NCBI GenBank assembly: GCA_035652815.1
Contig: DASRDB010000015.1
Span: 87,105-151,104 of the forward strand
Length of the DNA: 64,000 bases
Source: DASRDB01 sp035652815
GTDB taxonomy: Bacteria > Chloroflexota > Ktedonobacteria > Ktedonobacterales > Ktedonobacteraceae
Reading direction: 5' to 3'
The notes beneath the pieces were generated by a model. It was not told the DNA's origin. It was given only the letters and a program-made list of their open reading frames with translations, and did no database searches. The translations under genes were made by a program, and so were the position numbers. Positions 24,500 to 33,126 of this stretch are shown here, in pieces; the first letter of the stretch is position 1; each line of letters opens with the position of its first letter.

Positions 24500-24943
24500 A
24501 TGATCGAACCAATTCCTACGGTACTGGTAGTGGATGACAGTCCTACTGTGCGTAAGATCGTTCAAATGACATTACAGCGCGAACACATTCGGGTGATTAC
24601 TGCTGGCGATGGCCTGAGCGCCCTGACATCTGTCGCAGATGAAATGCCTGCCCTGATTTTGTTAGATATCCAGTTACCACGTATGGATGGGTACCATATT
24701 TGCCAGATAATTCGTAAAAACTTGCAGTTTCGTTCAATACCTATTATTATGCTCAGTGGGAAGGATGGTCTGTTTGATAAGATGCGGGGGCGGCTGGCAG
24801 GATCAACTGAATATTTAACGAAACCGTTTGACTCAGCCGAATTGATCCAGACCGTGAAGAAGCATCTTGTTGGCTGGCAACAGCGCGTGCCTCCACGCCA
24901 TGAGGGAATGGGGATGCGAACTCGCCTACGGCGGCGCGGATAA
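24500..24943 (+). CDS. CheY-like response regulator (PilG/PixG-REC type)
   Basis: A stand-alone receiver domain of 147 residues: acidic pair in LVVDDSPTVRK, acceptor Asp56 in ALILLDIQLPRMDG, Ser in IIMLSGKDG and Lys in LTKPFDS, followed by a short basic tail. AAAGGAGG lies nine bases upstream. The DSPTVRK pattern is common in PilG-type regulators of pilus chemosensory pathways. It probably accepts phosphate from the CheA hybrid encoded downstream. Confidence 0.9.
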   Translation: MIEPIPTVLVVDDSPTVRKIVQMTLQREHIRVITAGDGLSALTSVADEMPALILLDIQLPRMDGYHICQIIRKNLQFRSIPIIMLSGKDGLFDKMRGRLAGSTEYLTKPFDSAELIQTVKKHLVGWQQRVPPRHEGMGMRTRLRRRG

Positions 24944-25064
24944 ATGGAAATCATCTGCGCCTGGCGGCAAAGCGAGCATTATTACCTCCTGCATGCTTAT
25001 AGCCCATCTTTCCCATTGTCCAGGTGCAATGGTTTGCATCGTTTCAAAGGAAAGGTATACTGAT

Positions 25065-25430
25065 ATGCCAGGGCAGAAGGTTCTTGTAGTTGATGATAGT
25101 TGGACGGAGTTGACAATGATTGCAACTCCTTTACGGAACAGTGGTTTTGATGTCGTAACCGCCGTTGATGGCGACGAGGCAATGGAAAAGGTATTCCGAG
25201 AGCGGCCACAATGCATAGTTCTCGACGTGGTCTTGCCCAAGCAGAATGGTTTCCAAATCTGTCGCAGATTGAAGAGTCTTGATGCAAGCAAGCATATTCC
25301 AATTATCTTGTTGACAAATAAGAATACAGCATTGGATAAATCGTGGGGGTTGCGTCAAGGCGCGGATATGTACATGACAAAGCCATTTAATGAAGACGAA
25401 CTGGTGAACAACGTTCGCCGTCTCATTTAG
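25065..25430 (+). CDS. CheY-like response regulator (PilH type)
   Basis: A minimal 121-residue receiver: acidic pair in LVVDDSWTE, acceptor Asp54 in CIVLDVVLPKQNG, Thr in ILLTNKN, Lys in MTKPFNE. The DSWTE segment, the PKQNGF loop and the TNKN segment are typical of PilH-like regulators. The ATG at 25065 follows AAAGGAAAGG; upstream in-frame codons are unlikely to be translated. In pilus pathways such a second CheY usually acts as a phosphate sink. Confidence 0.9.
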   Translation: MPGQKVLVVDDSWTELTMIATPLRNSGFDVVTAVDGDEAMEKVFRERPQCIVLDVVLPKQNGFQICRRLKSLDASKHIPIILLTNKNTALDKSWGLRQGADMYMTKPFNEDELVNNVRRLI

Positions 25431-25446
25431 TTGTAGGAGCCTGGTG

Positions 25447-26049
25447 ATGTTGCAACGAGATGCTGGAGCGCAGCCTCCTGGCACAATGCGACGCCAATCA
25501 ATGGCCACTTCCCATCAGTCGATGGGAAGTGGCCAGGCAGATGTTCCGCGTGGATTGCCCGGAAATGTGCTGACTGCTCAAAACCTGGCTGATGCCACTG
25601 TTGTTGGCGATCACTATTTGATTTTTTCGTTGCTGGAGCAGGACCTTGCTATTAAGGCCGAGCATATCCAGGGGGTTGAGCGCCTGGCAGATGTGACACC
25701 GGTACCAAATGTGGCATCCTGGGTCAAGGGCGTCATTAATTTGCGCGGTTCGATTGCATCGGTGGTGGATTTACGTGTCTTTCTAGGGATGGAGCCACTT
25801 CCTCACAATCCCCGTACCCGGCTTTTGTCACTGGCCTATAACGAGATGGTTATTTGTTTTGTGGTTGATAGTGTGAGTGAAATGGTACCTATTTCTGCCT
25901 CGAGCATACTAAGTAATGTGCGTCACACGTTGATTCCATCCTGGTTGACGCCGTATGCCGAGGGAAGCGCTCTGGTGAATAGACGAAATGTGGTGATACT
26001 GGATGCAGCAAAATTGCTGTTTTCAGAGAAGATACAGCATTATTCTTGA
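25447..26049 (+). CDS. CheW-like coupling protein (PilI/PixI type)
   Basis: CheW domain from about residue 55 to 195, with LEQDLAIKAEHIQGVERL and VKGVINLRGSIASVVDLR, the second being the family's conserved core. It links the receptor to the CheA kinase in signalling arrays. The N-terminal 45 residues are polar and disordered. ATG at 25447 follows TAGGAG and is 16 bases after the preceding CheY-like gene. Confidence 0.9.
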   Translation: MLQRDAGAQPPGTMRRQSMATSHQSMGSGQADVPRGLPGNVLTAQNLADATVVGDHYLIFSLLEQDLAIKAEHIQGVERLADVTPVPNVASWVKGVINLRGSIASVVDLRVFLGMEPLPHNPRTRLLSLAYNEMVICFVVDSVSEMVPISASSILSNVRHTLIPSWLTPYAEGSALVNRRNVVILDAAKLLFSEKIQHYS

Positions 26050-26134
26050 TTCATCGTGTAATTTTTTATGAACAGGACATCCGAAAGGGATGTCTTACTA
26101 TTTACGCTGTTTCGCGCGAGAGGAGGCCCGGCGG

Positions 26135-28219
26135 ATGAATGATACCGATAGAGGCGGAATGACCATTAGCTCCCTGTTGATGATGGGACTTGTGTTTTCC
26201 CTTGCCATTCCAGAAATTGCCATTTTTGCGCTAGGAGTTTTGCGAGGACCCCTGGATCAGACAGCTTTCACCATCGCTCTGGTGGTTTGTGTGCTGGTTG
26301 TGCTGGTGGGAGTGCTGGCGGTCTATTACTTTGTGCGGCGTCGCATTCAGGAGCGTTTTCTTGCTCTGGTTGAGGTGTGCCGGAATTTTGCCGGTGGAGA
26401 CCGGGCTGTTCGCGCAACGGTTGTGGGCGATGATGAGTTTTCCATGCTTTGCCAGTCTTTAAATTCGCTGCTGGATAACCAGAGTTTCTCCTCCGGTGGT
26501 ACTCCCTCTGCCGCTACTGGTGATGCTGCCGCCCTGCAAGCTCAGATCGAAAAACTCCTGCAAGAGGTCAGCGCCGTTGGTGATGGTGACCTGCGCGTGC
26601 AGGCCGAGGTGACGCCTGACACGCTGGGCGTTCTGGCCGACTCTTTCAACTACATGATTGAAGAGCTTGCCAAAGTGGTGGGTCGCGTGCAGGCCACAGC
26701 CGTTCAGGTTACAAATGCTACCCGCCGCGTGCTTGATCGTTCCGCCGAACTCGCTCAAGCTTCTGAAACACAGGTGAAGCAGATTCAACAGACCACCCAG
26801 GCTGTAGAGGCGCTGGCTATCTTCATTCAAAATGTAGCCCGCAACGCCCAGTTGAGCGCCGAGGCTGCTCAGGACGCCCTGCGTCATGCCAGCACTGGTC
26901 AGGAGGGTGTGCGTCAAACGATTGATGGCATGATGCGCATTCGTGAAAACGTACAGGAGACCGCGAAAAAGATTAAGCGCCTGGGCGAGCGTTCGAATGA
27001 AATCGGTGAAATCGTGCGTATCATTGAAGATATCGCCGATCAAACGAACCTGCTGGCCCTGAACGCCGCTATTCAGTCTGCGATGGCGGGTGAACATGGA
27101 CGTGGTTTCGCCGTAGTGGCCGATGAAATCCGACTCCTGGCGGAACGTTCAACCGAGTCTACGAAGCGTATCGAAACCCTGGTCAAGAGTATTCAGGGCG
27201 ATACCTTTGAAGCGGTGGTCGCTATGGAAGATAGCACCCAGGAAGTGGTGAAAGGGTCGCAGTTGGCCGATGATGCAGGACGCGCTCTGAACTCCATTTA
27301 TTCTGCCGTAGAACGACAGGCGCAAATGATTGAAACTATTGCGCGCGCCGCTAACGAGCAGGTGCAGGTCTCTGAAAGCGTAGCGGTGGCGATGGGTGAG
27401 ATTTCCGAGATTACGCGCCAGACTAACAACGGTATGCAGGAGTCCGCGATGAGCGTGAGCTATCTCGCTGAACTGGCGGATCAGCTCCGTACCTCGGTCT
27501 CGACCTTCCGCTTGCCGGAGCAGGCCAACGAAATGGTTGATGTCTTCCCGAGCATGCAGGGCGTGCCTGCCCTTCCTGGCGCTGATAACAACCAGTACTA
27601 CCAGCAGGATATGGGCGCAAATAATAATGATTGGAACTCTGGCTTCTCATCGGATTTTCTTTCTTTACCCCAACCGCAAGAAATGGCAAATTCCGGGCCG
27701 CAGTTCGCGTTTAGTAATCAACAGGATTTTGTTCCTCAGGCCAGCTTTTCAAACGGCGGTCAGTTTGGTGAGCAGCAATTTGGTACCCAACCTGGTGGCT
27801 TTGAGCAACATTTTAGCGGTCAGCAATTTGGTGCCCAGCCTGGTGGCTTTGAGCAACATTTTAGCGGTCAGCAATTTGGCAGCCAGCCCGGGTTTGACCA
27901 GCACTTTAATGGTCAGCAATTTGGCAACCAACCGGCCAGTTTTGGTAATCCCGGTGGTCAATTTGACCAGTTTGCGTCCGATTTTGGCGGCTTTGATAGC
28001 CAGCAAAGCTTCAATGGGCAGCAGCACTTTGAACCGATGCGCGATAGTGGCTTTAACAACCCGCCAGTTGTTCCTAATGGACGCATGCCGCAGCAAAACG
28101 CTGGTCCGCAGCCTGGAACGTCGGCTGGTGGAATTCGACCGCGTATCAGACCACAAAATCCACAATCGTTTAATCAAGATCAGGTGCCCTTTCCGAACAA
28201 CGGACATATGGGACAGTAG
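26135..28219 (+). CDS. Methyl-accepting chemotaxis protein, PilJ-like, with low-complexity tail
   Basis: Residues 10-85 hold two membrane helices with only about 20 residues between them, so there is no periplasmic ligand domain. A HAMP-like segment follows, a second HAMP-like unit near residue 170, then a long cytoplasmic coiled coil with the hairpin tip (DQTNLLALNAAIQSAMAGEHG). AIQSAMAGE rather than AIEAARAGE is the PilJ-type variant. From about residue 480 to the C-terminus the protein is Gln/Gly/Phe/Asn-rich and includes a 16-residue tandem repeat. Start at 26135 follows GAGAGGAGG. It forms the receptor of the adjoining CheW/CheA system. Confidence 0.92.
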   Translation: MNDTDRGGMTISSLLMMGLVFSLAIPEIAIFALGVLRGPLDQTAFTIALVVCVLVVLVGVLAVYYFVRRRIQERFLALVEVCRNFAGGDRAVRATVVGDDEFSMLCQSLNSLLDNQSFSSGGTPSAATGDAAALQAQIEKLLQEVSAVGDGDLRVQAEVTPDTLGVLADSFNYMIEELAKVVGRVQATAVQVTNATRRVLDRSAELAQASETQVKQIQQTTQAVEALAIFIQNVARNAQLSAEAAQDALRHASTGQEGVRQTIDGMMRIRENVQETAKKIKRLGERSNEIGEIVRIIEDIADQTNLLALNAAIQSAMAGEHGRGFAVVADEIRLLAERSTESTKRIETLVKSIQGDTFEAVVAMEDSTQEVVKGSQLADDAGRALNSIYSAVERQAQMIETIARAANEQVQVSESVAVAMGEISEITRQTNNGMQESAMSVSYLAELADQLRTSVSTFRLPEQANEMVDVFPSMQGVPALPGADNNQYYQQDMGANNNDWNSGFSSDFLSLPQPQEMANSGPQFAFSNQQDFVPQASFSNGGQFGEQQFGTQPGGFEQHFSGQQFGAQPGGFEQHFSGQQFGSQPGFDQHFNGQQFGNQPASFGNPGGQFDQFASDFGGFDSQQSFNGQQHFEPMRDSGFNNPPVVPNGRMPQQNAGPQPGTSAGGIRPRIRPQNPQSFNQDQVPFPNNGHMGQ
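27772..27930 (+). repeat. 48-bp tandem repeat in the receptor gene
   Basis: Three and a fraction copies of a 48-bp unit encode QQFG-x-QPGGFEQHFSG in the MCP tail. The first two copies are nearly identical at the DNA level, the third is diverged and one codon shorter. In-frame length makes copy number change neutral for the reading frame. Confidence 0.85.
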
Positions 28220-28277
28220 CAGTTCAGGTTTCCATCAAGTGAGGTGGCAGGCAATACTCTGGAACAGCACAAAAGGC

Positions 28278-28329
28278 AGGTACCTTTTCACGTTCCTTCC
28301 CGCGTAAGGAGAAAGTGTGGAAGGTACCT
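28278..28329. repeat. Inverted repeat between receptor and CheA genes
   Basis: AGGTACCTT (28278-28286) is the exact reverse complement of 28321-28329, and CAC/GTG plus CCTT/AAGG pairs inside can extend the stem. It lies about 60 bases after the MCP stop and may be a terminator or processing site separating expression of the CheA hybrid. Confidence 0.5.
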
Positions 28330-28382
28330 CGTGAGATGTGGAAGGGGTCTATCCTGCATTTCCTGATGGATAACTAGAATGA

Positions 28383-31300
28383 ATGGGTGTGCGAAGTATG
28401 TCAAATACATTTGATAAACTCTCAGTCCTCGACTCGTTTATCGAAGAAGTCAATAGTTATTTGCCCGAAATCGAGGCAAACCTCGACAAGTTGGCGGAGA
28501 CTCCTGGAGACACGGAGGCGCTGGAAGAGACGTATCGTCGCACACATACGATTGGTGGCTCCGCCTCAATGATGGATTTTCCAGGCCTTGCACATGTGGC
28601 GCAGGGCATGGAAGATATCCTGGGTGATGTGCTTGACAACCTCGCCACCCTTGATCCACCTACTATTGGCCTCCTGCGCCGCTCACTTGCGCGTTTGCAT
28701 CGCCTCGTAGATGGCATTCAGCAAGGCATTGATGAAGAGGCCGTCATTGCTGAAGATGATGCTGATTATGTCCAGTATCGCACGTTGATGGAGTCAGCTA
28801 ATCGCGGTAATAGTCAGCCACTGGAGCCAGTAGCAAATACAACAACACCGCTTGCGCAGGATATTGCGCTGCCCTCGCTTGATGAGATGCTTGCGTCATT
28901 CCGCACGCCCTCGGCAGGCGAAGATACGGCATGGCCGGAAGAACCCATACCTGCCTCAAATGAGCAATATGAGAGTGAGCAGCCTACTGCGCCACAGCCA
29001 CCAGTTCAAGTTAGCCCTGAAGCTGTTCAACCGAGCGCATTGGAGATTTTGGCAGCAACCGCGCGCAATGTCGCTTCCCCAGAGACTCCAGAAGATGAGC
29101 CTGTAGAAGAGCAAAAGGCGACTTCTCCCGCTCCTCAGCCTGCCCAACACTCTATCACAGTGTATGAGGATGAGCAGGCAGCGTCCTTGCCTGTTCCGGC
29201 AACGCAGGTGGAAGGCGAGATATCCCTACCTCAGGCTTACGAGCAAGTGCAGCAAGATTCGCAGGTATTGGAAGAGCAGGCGGCCTCACTCAGACGTACA
29301 CTTGCGCAGTTACGACAGGCGGCTTCGATCATAGCAGAGCAACGGGCTGAATTTAAGGGATTCCTCGACGGTTCCCGGGATGCTCTCGATCGCATGGAAG
29401 AGTGGGCCGGTAAAGCGATGGGGCTGAACCTGCGGAATAGTCCAGAACAGGTGCGACGCTTCCTGCCTCTTTCCGTGATGTGGGTGGTCAATAAAAAGCT
29501 CAAAAAGGTGCTGGAACTCCTTGCGCAGATGACTGAAGGTGTGGAGTCTACGGACGAGCAACTTCGGATCAATATTCAGCACTTGCATGCTTCCATTGAA
29601 GCGTGCGGGCAAGCTTTTGAACAACTTCAGACGACAGGCCAGCTTTTTACGCATGATCCTGGCTGGACTCCCTGGGAAATGCAGGTTGAGCGCGATGGAG
29701 ATGCGTTGCGAGAACGAGTTACCTTTGAGCGGCGTGGTGATCCTGTAGCCTTGCGCGCCGAAATAGAAGCTGAGGTGCGCGAAGAACTGCGTCAGGAATA
29801 TGAGAGCCGCTTTGATACTCTCGCGGCGCGCGCGGAGTTGGAGCAGCAAATTCGAAAAGAGGTACGCGAGGAATTCGAGGCCCGGCAACGCCTGCAAGAA
29901 AGTGTTATGGGCACTAACAGCCGCGAATCGCTGCAAGAGCTTGAGGCCCGCCTGCGTAGTGAGATCGAGATTGAAGTTCGACGCGAATTCCTCCAGCAGT
30001 TGACAGGTGAGGTCGATAATATTGATCGCACTCAGGCTACTTCTCTGGTTCAGGATGCCTTTATGACTCCGCCTGCACCTCCTTCAGGGATGCCGTTGTC
30101 AACTTCTTCGATTGCGCCAGTTGAACATCACGCTCCTCAGACTGTTTCGTCGTCGATGGCAACCGATTTTGGCGAGGAGGCTGCCGAAATATTCCGTCTG
30201 GAGGCCGAGGAGCATCTGCAAACTATCAGTATGAACGTAGCAGCGCTCGAGAAAGCGCCGATGGATCGCGAACCTATTCAGGGTATTCGGCGTGCTACTC
30301 ATACCCTCAAGGGTGCGGCTGGCATGATGGGCTTCCGGGCGATTGCTGATCTCTGCCATATTTCTGAAGACTTGCTGGACAGCATTATGGAGGGATCGAT
30401 CTCCATCTCTCCTTCCGTTCTCAGTATCATTCTCGATACTGCTGAGGCACTGGATTTGCTCATCAATGGTAAGGGCGCAGCTGGAGAAAGTGAAAGAGCC
30501 GTCCAATCTCTCCGCAAACGTTACACCGAGTTACTAGGTGAGCAATCGACACAGGCAAATGTTGTCGAAGAAGAGATTGAAGCTGAGATGGAGGAGCAGG
30601 AGTCCTCAGTACTGGAAGAGGTGGCTGTCACAAGCGTAATTGGCGGTGAACAGCAGGGTGCTGCCAGTGGTCTGGTTCAGCAGGCACGTAGCGATCTCAG
30701 CGTGCGTGTTCCTCTACAGAAGCTGGACGAACTGGTTAACCTCTTTGGCGAACTGCTTGTGAACCGGAGTATTCTGGAAGAACGTCTCCAGCGCTTGATG
30801 CGGCTTGTTGCTGATACCAGCGTCAGTAGTAATCGTTTGCGTGATGTTGGTACGAAGCTGGAAAGCCGGTTTGAAGCAGCAACCCTGCCGAGCGGGCGCT
30901 CAGTATCGGTTATGCCGGGTGAGGGCGACCAGAGCAGAAGTCATTCCGGTAATGGGAGGAATGCCCGCACTGAACCGGCTCACCTGGCTGAATTCGACGA
31001 ACTGGAACTCGACCGCTATACAGAATTCCATATGCTTGCTCGTGGTCTGAGCGAAGGTATCTCCGACATGACCACGCTAAGCAATGAGATGGAGGCGCTC
31101 ATTCGTGACTGTGAGGGCATTTTCAACCGCGAAAATCGCCTGAACACCACTTTCCAGGATCGATTGATGAAGGCGCGCCTGGTACCCATTTCGACGATGA
31201 TTCCGCGCCTCTATCGTACAGCGCGCGCGGTGGCCCTCAAGCAGCACAAGGAATTTGAGTTCGTGGTGGAAGGCCAGGAGACCGAGGTTGATCGAACCGT

Positions 31301-32699
31301 GATTGAAGAGATCGCCGGGCCATTGCTGCACCTGATTCGTAATGCTGTGAACCATGCGATTGAAATGCCGGAAGTTCGCATCCAACGTGGGAAGCTTTCT
31401 GCAGGCCAGATCAAGCTTTCTGCCGCGTATGAAGGCAACCAGGTCGTCATTACTGTGCGCGATGATGGCACCGGTATCGATCCCGAGGCGGTGCGCAAGG
31501 CGGCGATAGCTCGCAACCTCATTCGCCCGGATCAGCAATTGACGGATAGCGATATTATCGAATTGCTTTTCCGTCCTGGTTTCTCGACAGCGGAGACGCT
31601 CAGCGAGGAAAGCGGGCGTGGTGTTGGTCTGGACGTGGTGCGTGATAGCGTTTCCCGCTTGCGAGGCACGCTTGAGGTGGAGACGACGCCAGGACAGGGA
31701 ACCGCTTTCACCATGAAGTTCCCAACCAGCCTCGCGATTCAAAGTGCTATGATGGTGCAGGTAGGCGAGCAGCAATTTGCCATACCGACGGTTATGGTAG
31801 AGGCTATCGGTCGTCTGGATACCTTCAAACACACGAGCGTTGCCGGTCGTCCAGCTCTGCTTGTGCAGAATGAGACATATCCCATCACATCGCTTGGTCA
31901 GTTGTTGAACGTGCCAATGAATGCTCCAGAGGACAAAGCGCCTGTTCTGCTGGTACGCACGGACCGTCATCGTGTCGCCCTGGTGGTGGATGATATTCGC
32001 GGTAAGATGGACGTGGTGATGAAGAATCTCGGCCCGCACCTGCGGCACGTGCATGGAATTGCCGGTGGCACTGTTCTTGGTAACGGTCGCGTTGTCCTGA
32101 TCCTGGAACTCGTCGAATTGCTGTCAATGCAAGGCAATGTTTCCATGCCAATCAGCATTCTTGGCTCGACCACCGTATCTGCTCCCAGGGAAAGCAAGCC
32201 GGTTCCAGCTCAGCAGTCCGAACTCGCTCGTGCCAGCATCTCGGCTCCGGTTGCCCCGCCGGAACGTCGAAGCTCGGTTATGGCGACCTCTACTCCACCG
32301 CGCCAGCCACAGGCAGCGCCACGCGGTAAGCATGTGCTGGTAGTGGATGATAGCCCAAGCGTGCGTCGTGTGGTGGGCAATATGCTCAAGCAAAATGGCT
32401 GGGAAGTGCAGCTTGCCCGAGATGGCGTCGAAGCGTTAGAGATGATCTCGCGTGAAACGCCTGCCGCCGTTCTGCTTGATATTGAGATGCCGCGCATGGA
32501 TGGCTACGAACTGATGGCGACAGTGCGCGCTCAGGAGCAGTATCGGACGCTACCTCTGGTTGTTTTAACCTCGCGTGCAGCCGCCAAACACCAGCAGCGC
32601 GCCATGCAGATTGGCGCGAATGCCTACGTGGTCAAGCCCTATCAGGATGAGGAATTGCTCAACACCCTCAAGTCCCTTGTCTACGGAGCGACGGTGTAG
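28383..32699 (+). CDS. CheA hybrid kinase with two HPt domains and receiver (PixL/ChpA-like)
   Basis: A 1438-residue kinase. HPt1 near residue 55 (RTHTIGGSASMM) and HPt2 near residue 640 (ATHTLKGAAGMMGF) both keep the phosphorylated His. Between them is a long acidic/Gln-rich and coiled-coil linker (to about 600). The dimerisation and catalytic domains follow, with N box LLHLIRNAVNHAIE (about 983) and G boxes DDGTGID and GRGVGLDVV, then a CheW-like domain (about 1120-1250) and a C-terminal receiver with acceptor Asp in VLLDIEMPRMDG. This is the ChpA/PixL layout. The start is uncertain: ATG at 28383 or 28398, both with weak ribosome binding sites. It completes the chemosensory operon. No CheR or CheB gene is nearby. 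Confidence 0.93.
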   Translation: MGVRSMSNTFDKLSVLDSFIEEVNSYLPEIEANLDKLAETPGDTEALEETYRRTHTIGGSASMMDFPGLAHVAQGMEDILGDVLDNLATLDPPTIGLLRRSLARLHRLVDGIQQGIDEEAVIAEDDADYVQYRTLMESANRGNSQPLEPVANTTTPLAQDIALPSLDEMLASFRTPSAGEDTAWPEEPIPASNEQYESEQPTAPQPPVQVSPEAVQPSALEILAATARNVASPETPEDEPVEEQKATSPAPQPAQHSITVYEDEQAASLPVPATQVEGEISLPQAYEQVQQDSQVLEEQAASLRRTLAQLRQAASIIAEQRAEFKGFLDGSRDALDRMEEWAGKAMGLNLRNSPEQVRRFLPLSVMWVVNKKLKKVLELLAQMTEGVESTDEQLRINIQHLHASIEACGQAFEQLQTTGQLFTHDPGWTPWEMQVERDGDALRERVTFERRGDPVALRAEIEAEVREELRQEYESRFDTLAARAELEQQIRKEVREEFEARQRLQESVMGTNSRESLQELEARLRSEIEIEVRREFLQQLTGEVDNIDRTQATSLVQDAFMTPPAPPSGMPLSTSSIAPVEHHAPQTVSSSMATDFGEEAAEIFRLEAEEHLQTISMNVAALEKAPMDREPIQGIRRATHTLKGAAGMMGFRAIADLCHISEDLLDSIMEGSISISPSVLSIILDTAEALDLLINGKGAAGESERAVQSLRKRYTELLGEQSTQANVVEEEIEAEMEEQESSVLEEVAVTSVIGGEQQGAASGLVQQARSDLSVRVPLQKLDELVNLFGELLVNRSILEERLQRLMRLVADTSVSSNRLRDVGTKLESRFEAATLPSGRSVSVMPGEGDQSRSHSGNGRNARTEPAHLAEFDELELDRYTEFHMLARGLSEGISDMTTLSNEMEALIRDCEGIFNRENRLNTTFQDRLMKARLVPISTMIPRLYRTARAVALKQHKEFEFVVEGQETEVDRTVIEEIAGPLLHLIRNAVNHAIEMPEVRIQRGKLSAGQIKLSAAYEGNQVVITVRDDGTGIDPEAVRKAAIARNLIRPDQQLTDSDIIELLFRPGFSTAETLSEESGRGVGLDVVRDSVSRLRGTLEVETTPGQGTAFTMKFPTSLAIQSAMMVQVGEQQFAIPTVMVEAIGRLDTFKHTSVAGRPALLVQNETYPITSLGQLLNVPMNAPEDKAPVLLVRTDRHRVALVVDDIRGKMDVVMKNLGPHLRHVHGIAGGTVLGNGRVVLILELVELLSMQGNVSMPISILGSTTVSAPRESKPVPAQQSELARASISAPVAPPERRSSVMATSTPPRQPQAAPRGKHVLVVDDSPSVRRVVGNMLKQNGWEVQLARDGVEALEMISRETPAAVLLDIEMPRMDGYELMATVRAQEQYRTLPLVVLTSRAAAKHQQRAMQIGANAYVVKPYQDEELLNTLKSLVYGATV

Positions 32700-32757
32700 A
32701 ACCTACAGAAAGAAACTGGCTGCCTGTTATGAACATTTAAAAAAAGAGGCGATATCT

Positions 32758-32836
32758 CTGTAGGGACGTGATTCATCGCGTCCACCAGCCCAGAATCGGC
32801 ATGAGAAGCTGGACGCGATGAATCACGTCCCTGCAG
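32758..32836. repeat. REP-like inverted repeat (27-bp arms)
   Basis: The arms 32758-32784 and about 32810-32836 are near-perfect reverse complements and contain TAGGGACGTGATTCATCGCG. A related but shorter element occurs at 39223-39280. It begins 59 bases after the CheA stop. It looks like an intergenic repeat family (REP/MITE type) that can also work as a terminator. Confidence 0.75.
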
Positions 32837-32916
32837 AATACCGAATCGTTTTATGTATGTTCATAATGTGTGGCCAGCATACCCTTTCACCACATCGCTG
32901 GAAAAGGAATGCTGTT

Positions 32917-33126
32917 GTGGGAGTCGAACGCCCTGTAACACGCTGGTATATCAAACGGCAGCAAATTCTCAATGAGATCGAGGCCCTGCAAGCAAAGCTC
33001 GATAAGCAGGCACAGGAGCCAGCAGCGACGAGCGGCGAGGCAGCGGGAACTCTGCATGAGCAGTTGCAGGATGCTCACGAGCGTTTGCGCCAGCTTGGCC
33101 CCTGTCCCAAGCCAATGATGGGCTAA
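32917..33126 (+). CDS. Small coiled-coil hypothetical protein (69 aa)
   Basis: The GTG at 32917 follows AAAGGAA at a distance of nine bases; the longer frame from 32818 starts inside the inverted repeat and is rejected. The product is an almost uninterrupted helix with heptads (QQILNEIEALQAKLDKQ, then LHEQLQDAHERLRQLG), ending CPKPMMG. Function is unknown. It converges with leuB, sharing four bases at the stops. Confidence 0.6.
   Translation: MGVERPVTRWYIKRQQILNEIEALQAKLDKQAQEPAATSGEAAGTLHEQLQDAHERLRQLGPCPKPMMG

Noticed and set aside
27772..27930. CRISPR-like direct repeats
   Set aside because: The repeats are contiguous, in frame and coding, with no unique spacers.
31077..32054. 325-codon open frame on the minus strand
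   Set aside because: Antisense to the catalytic domain of the CheA hybrid; codon-bias shadow, low-complexity His/Gln-rich product.
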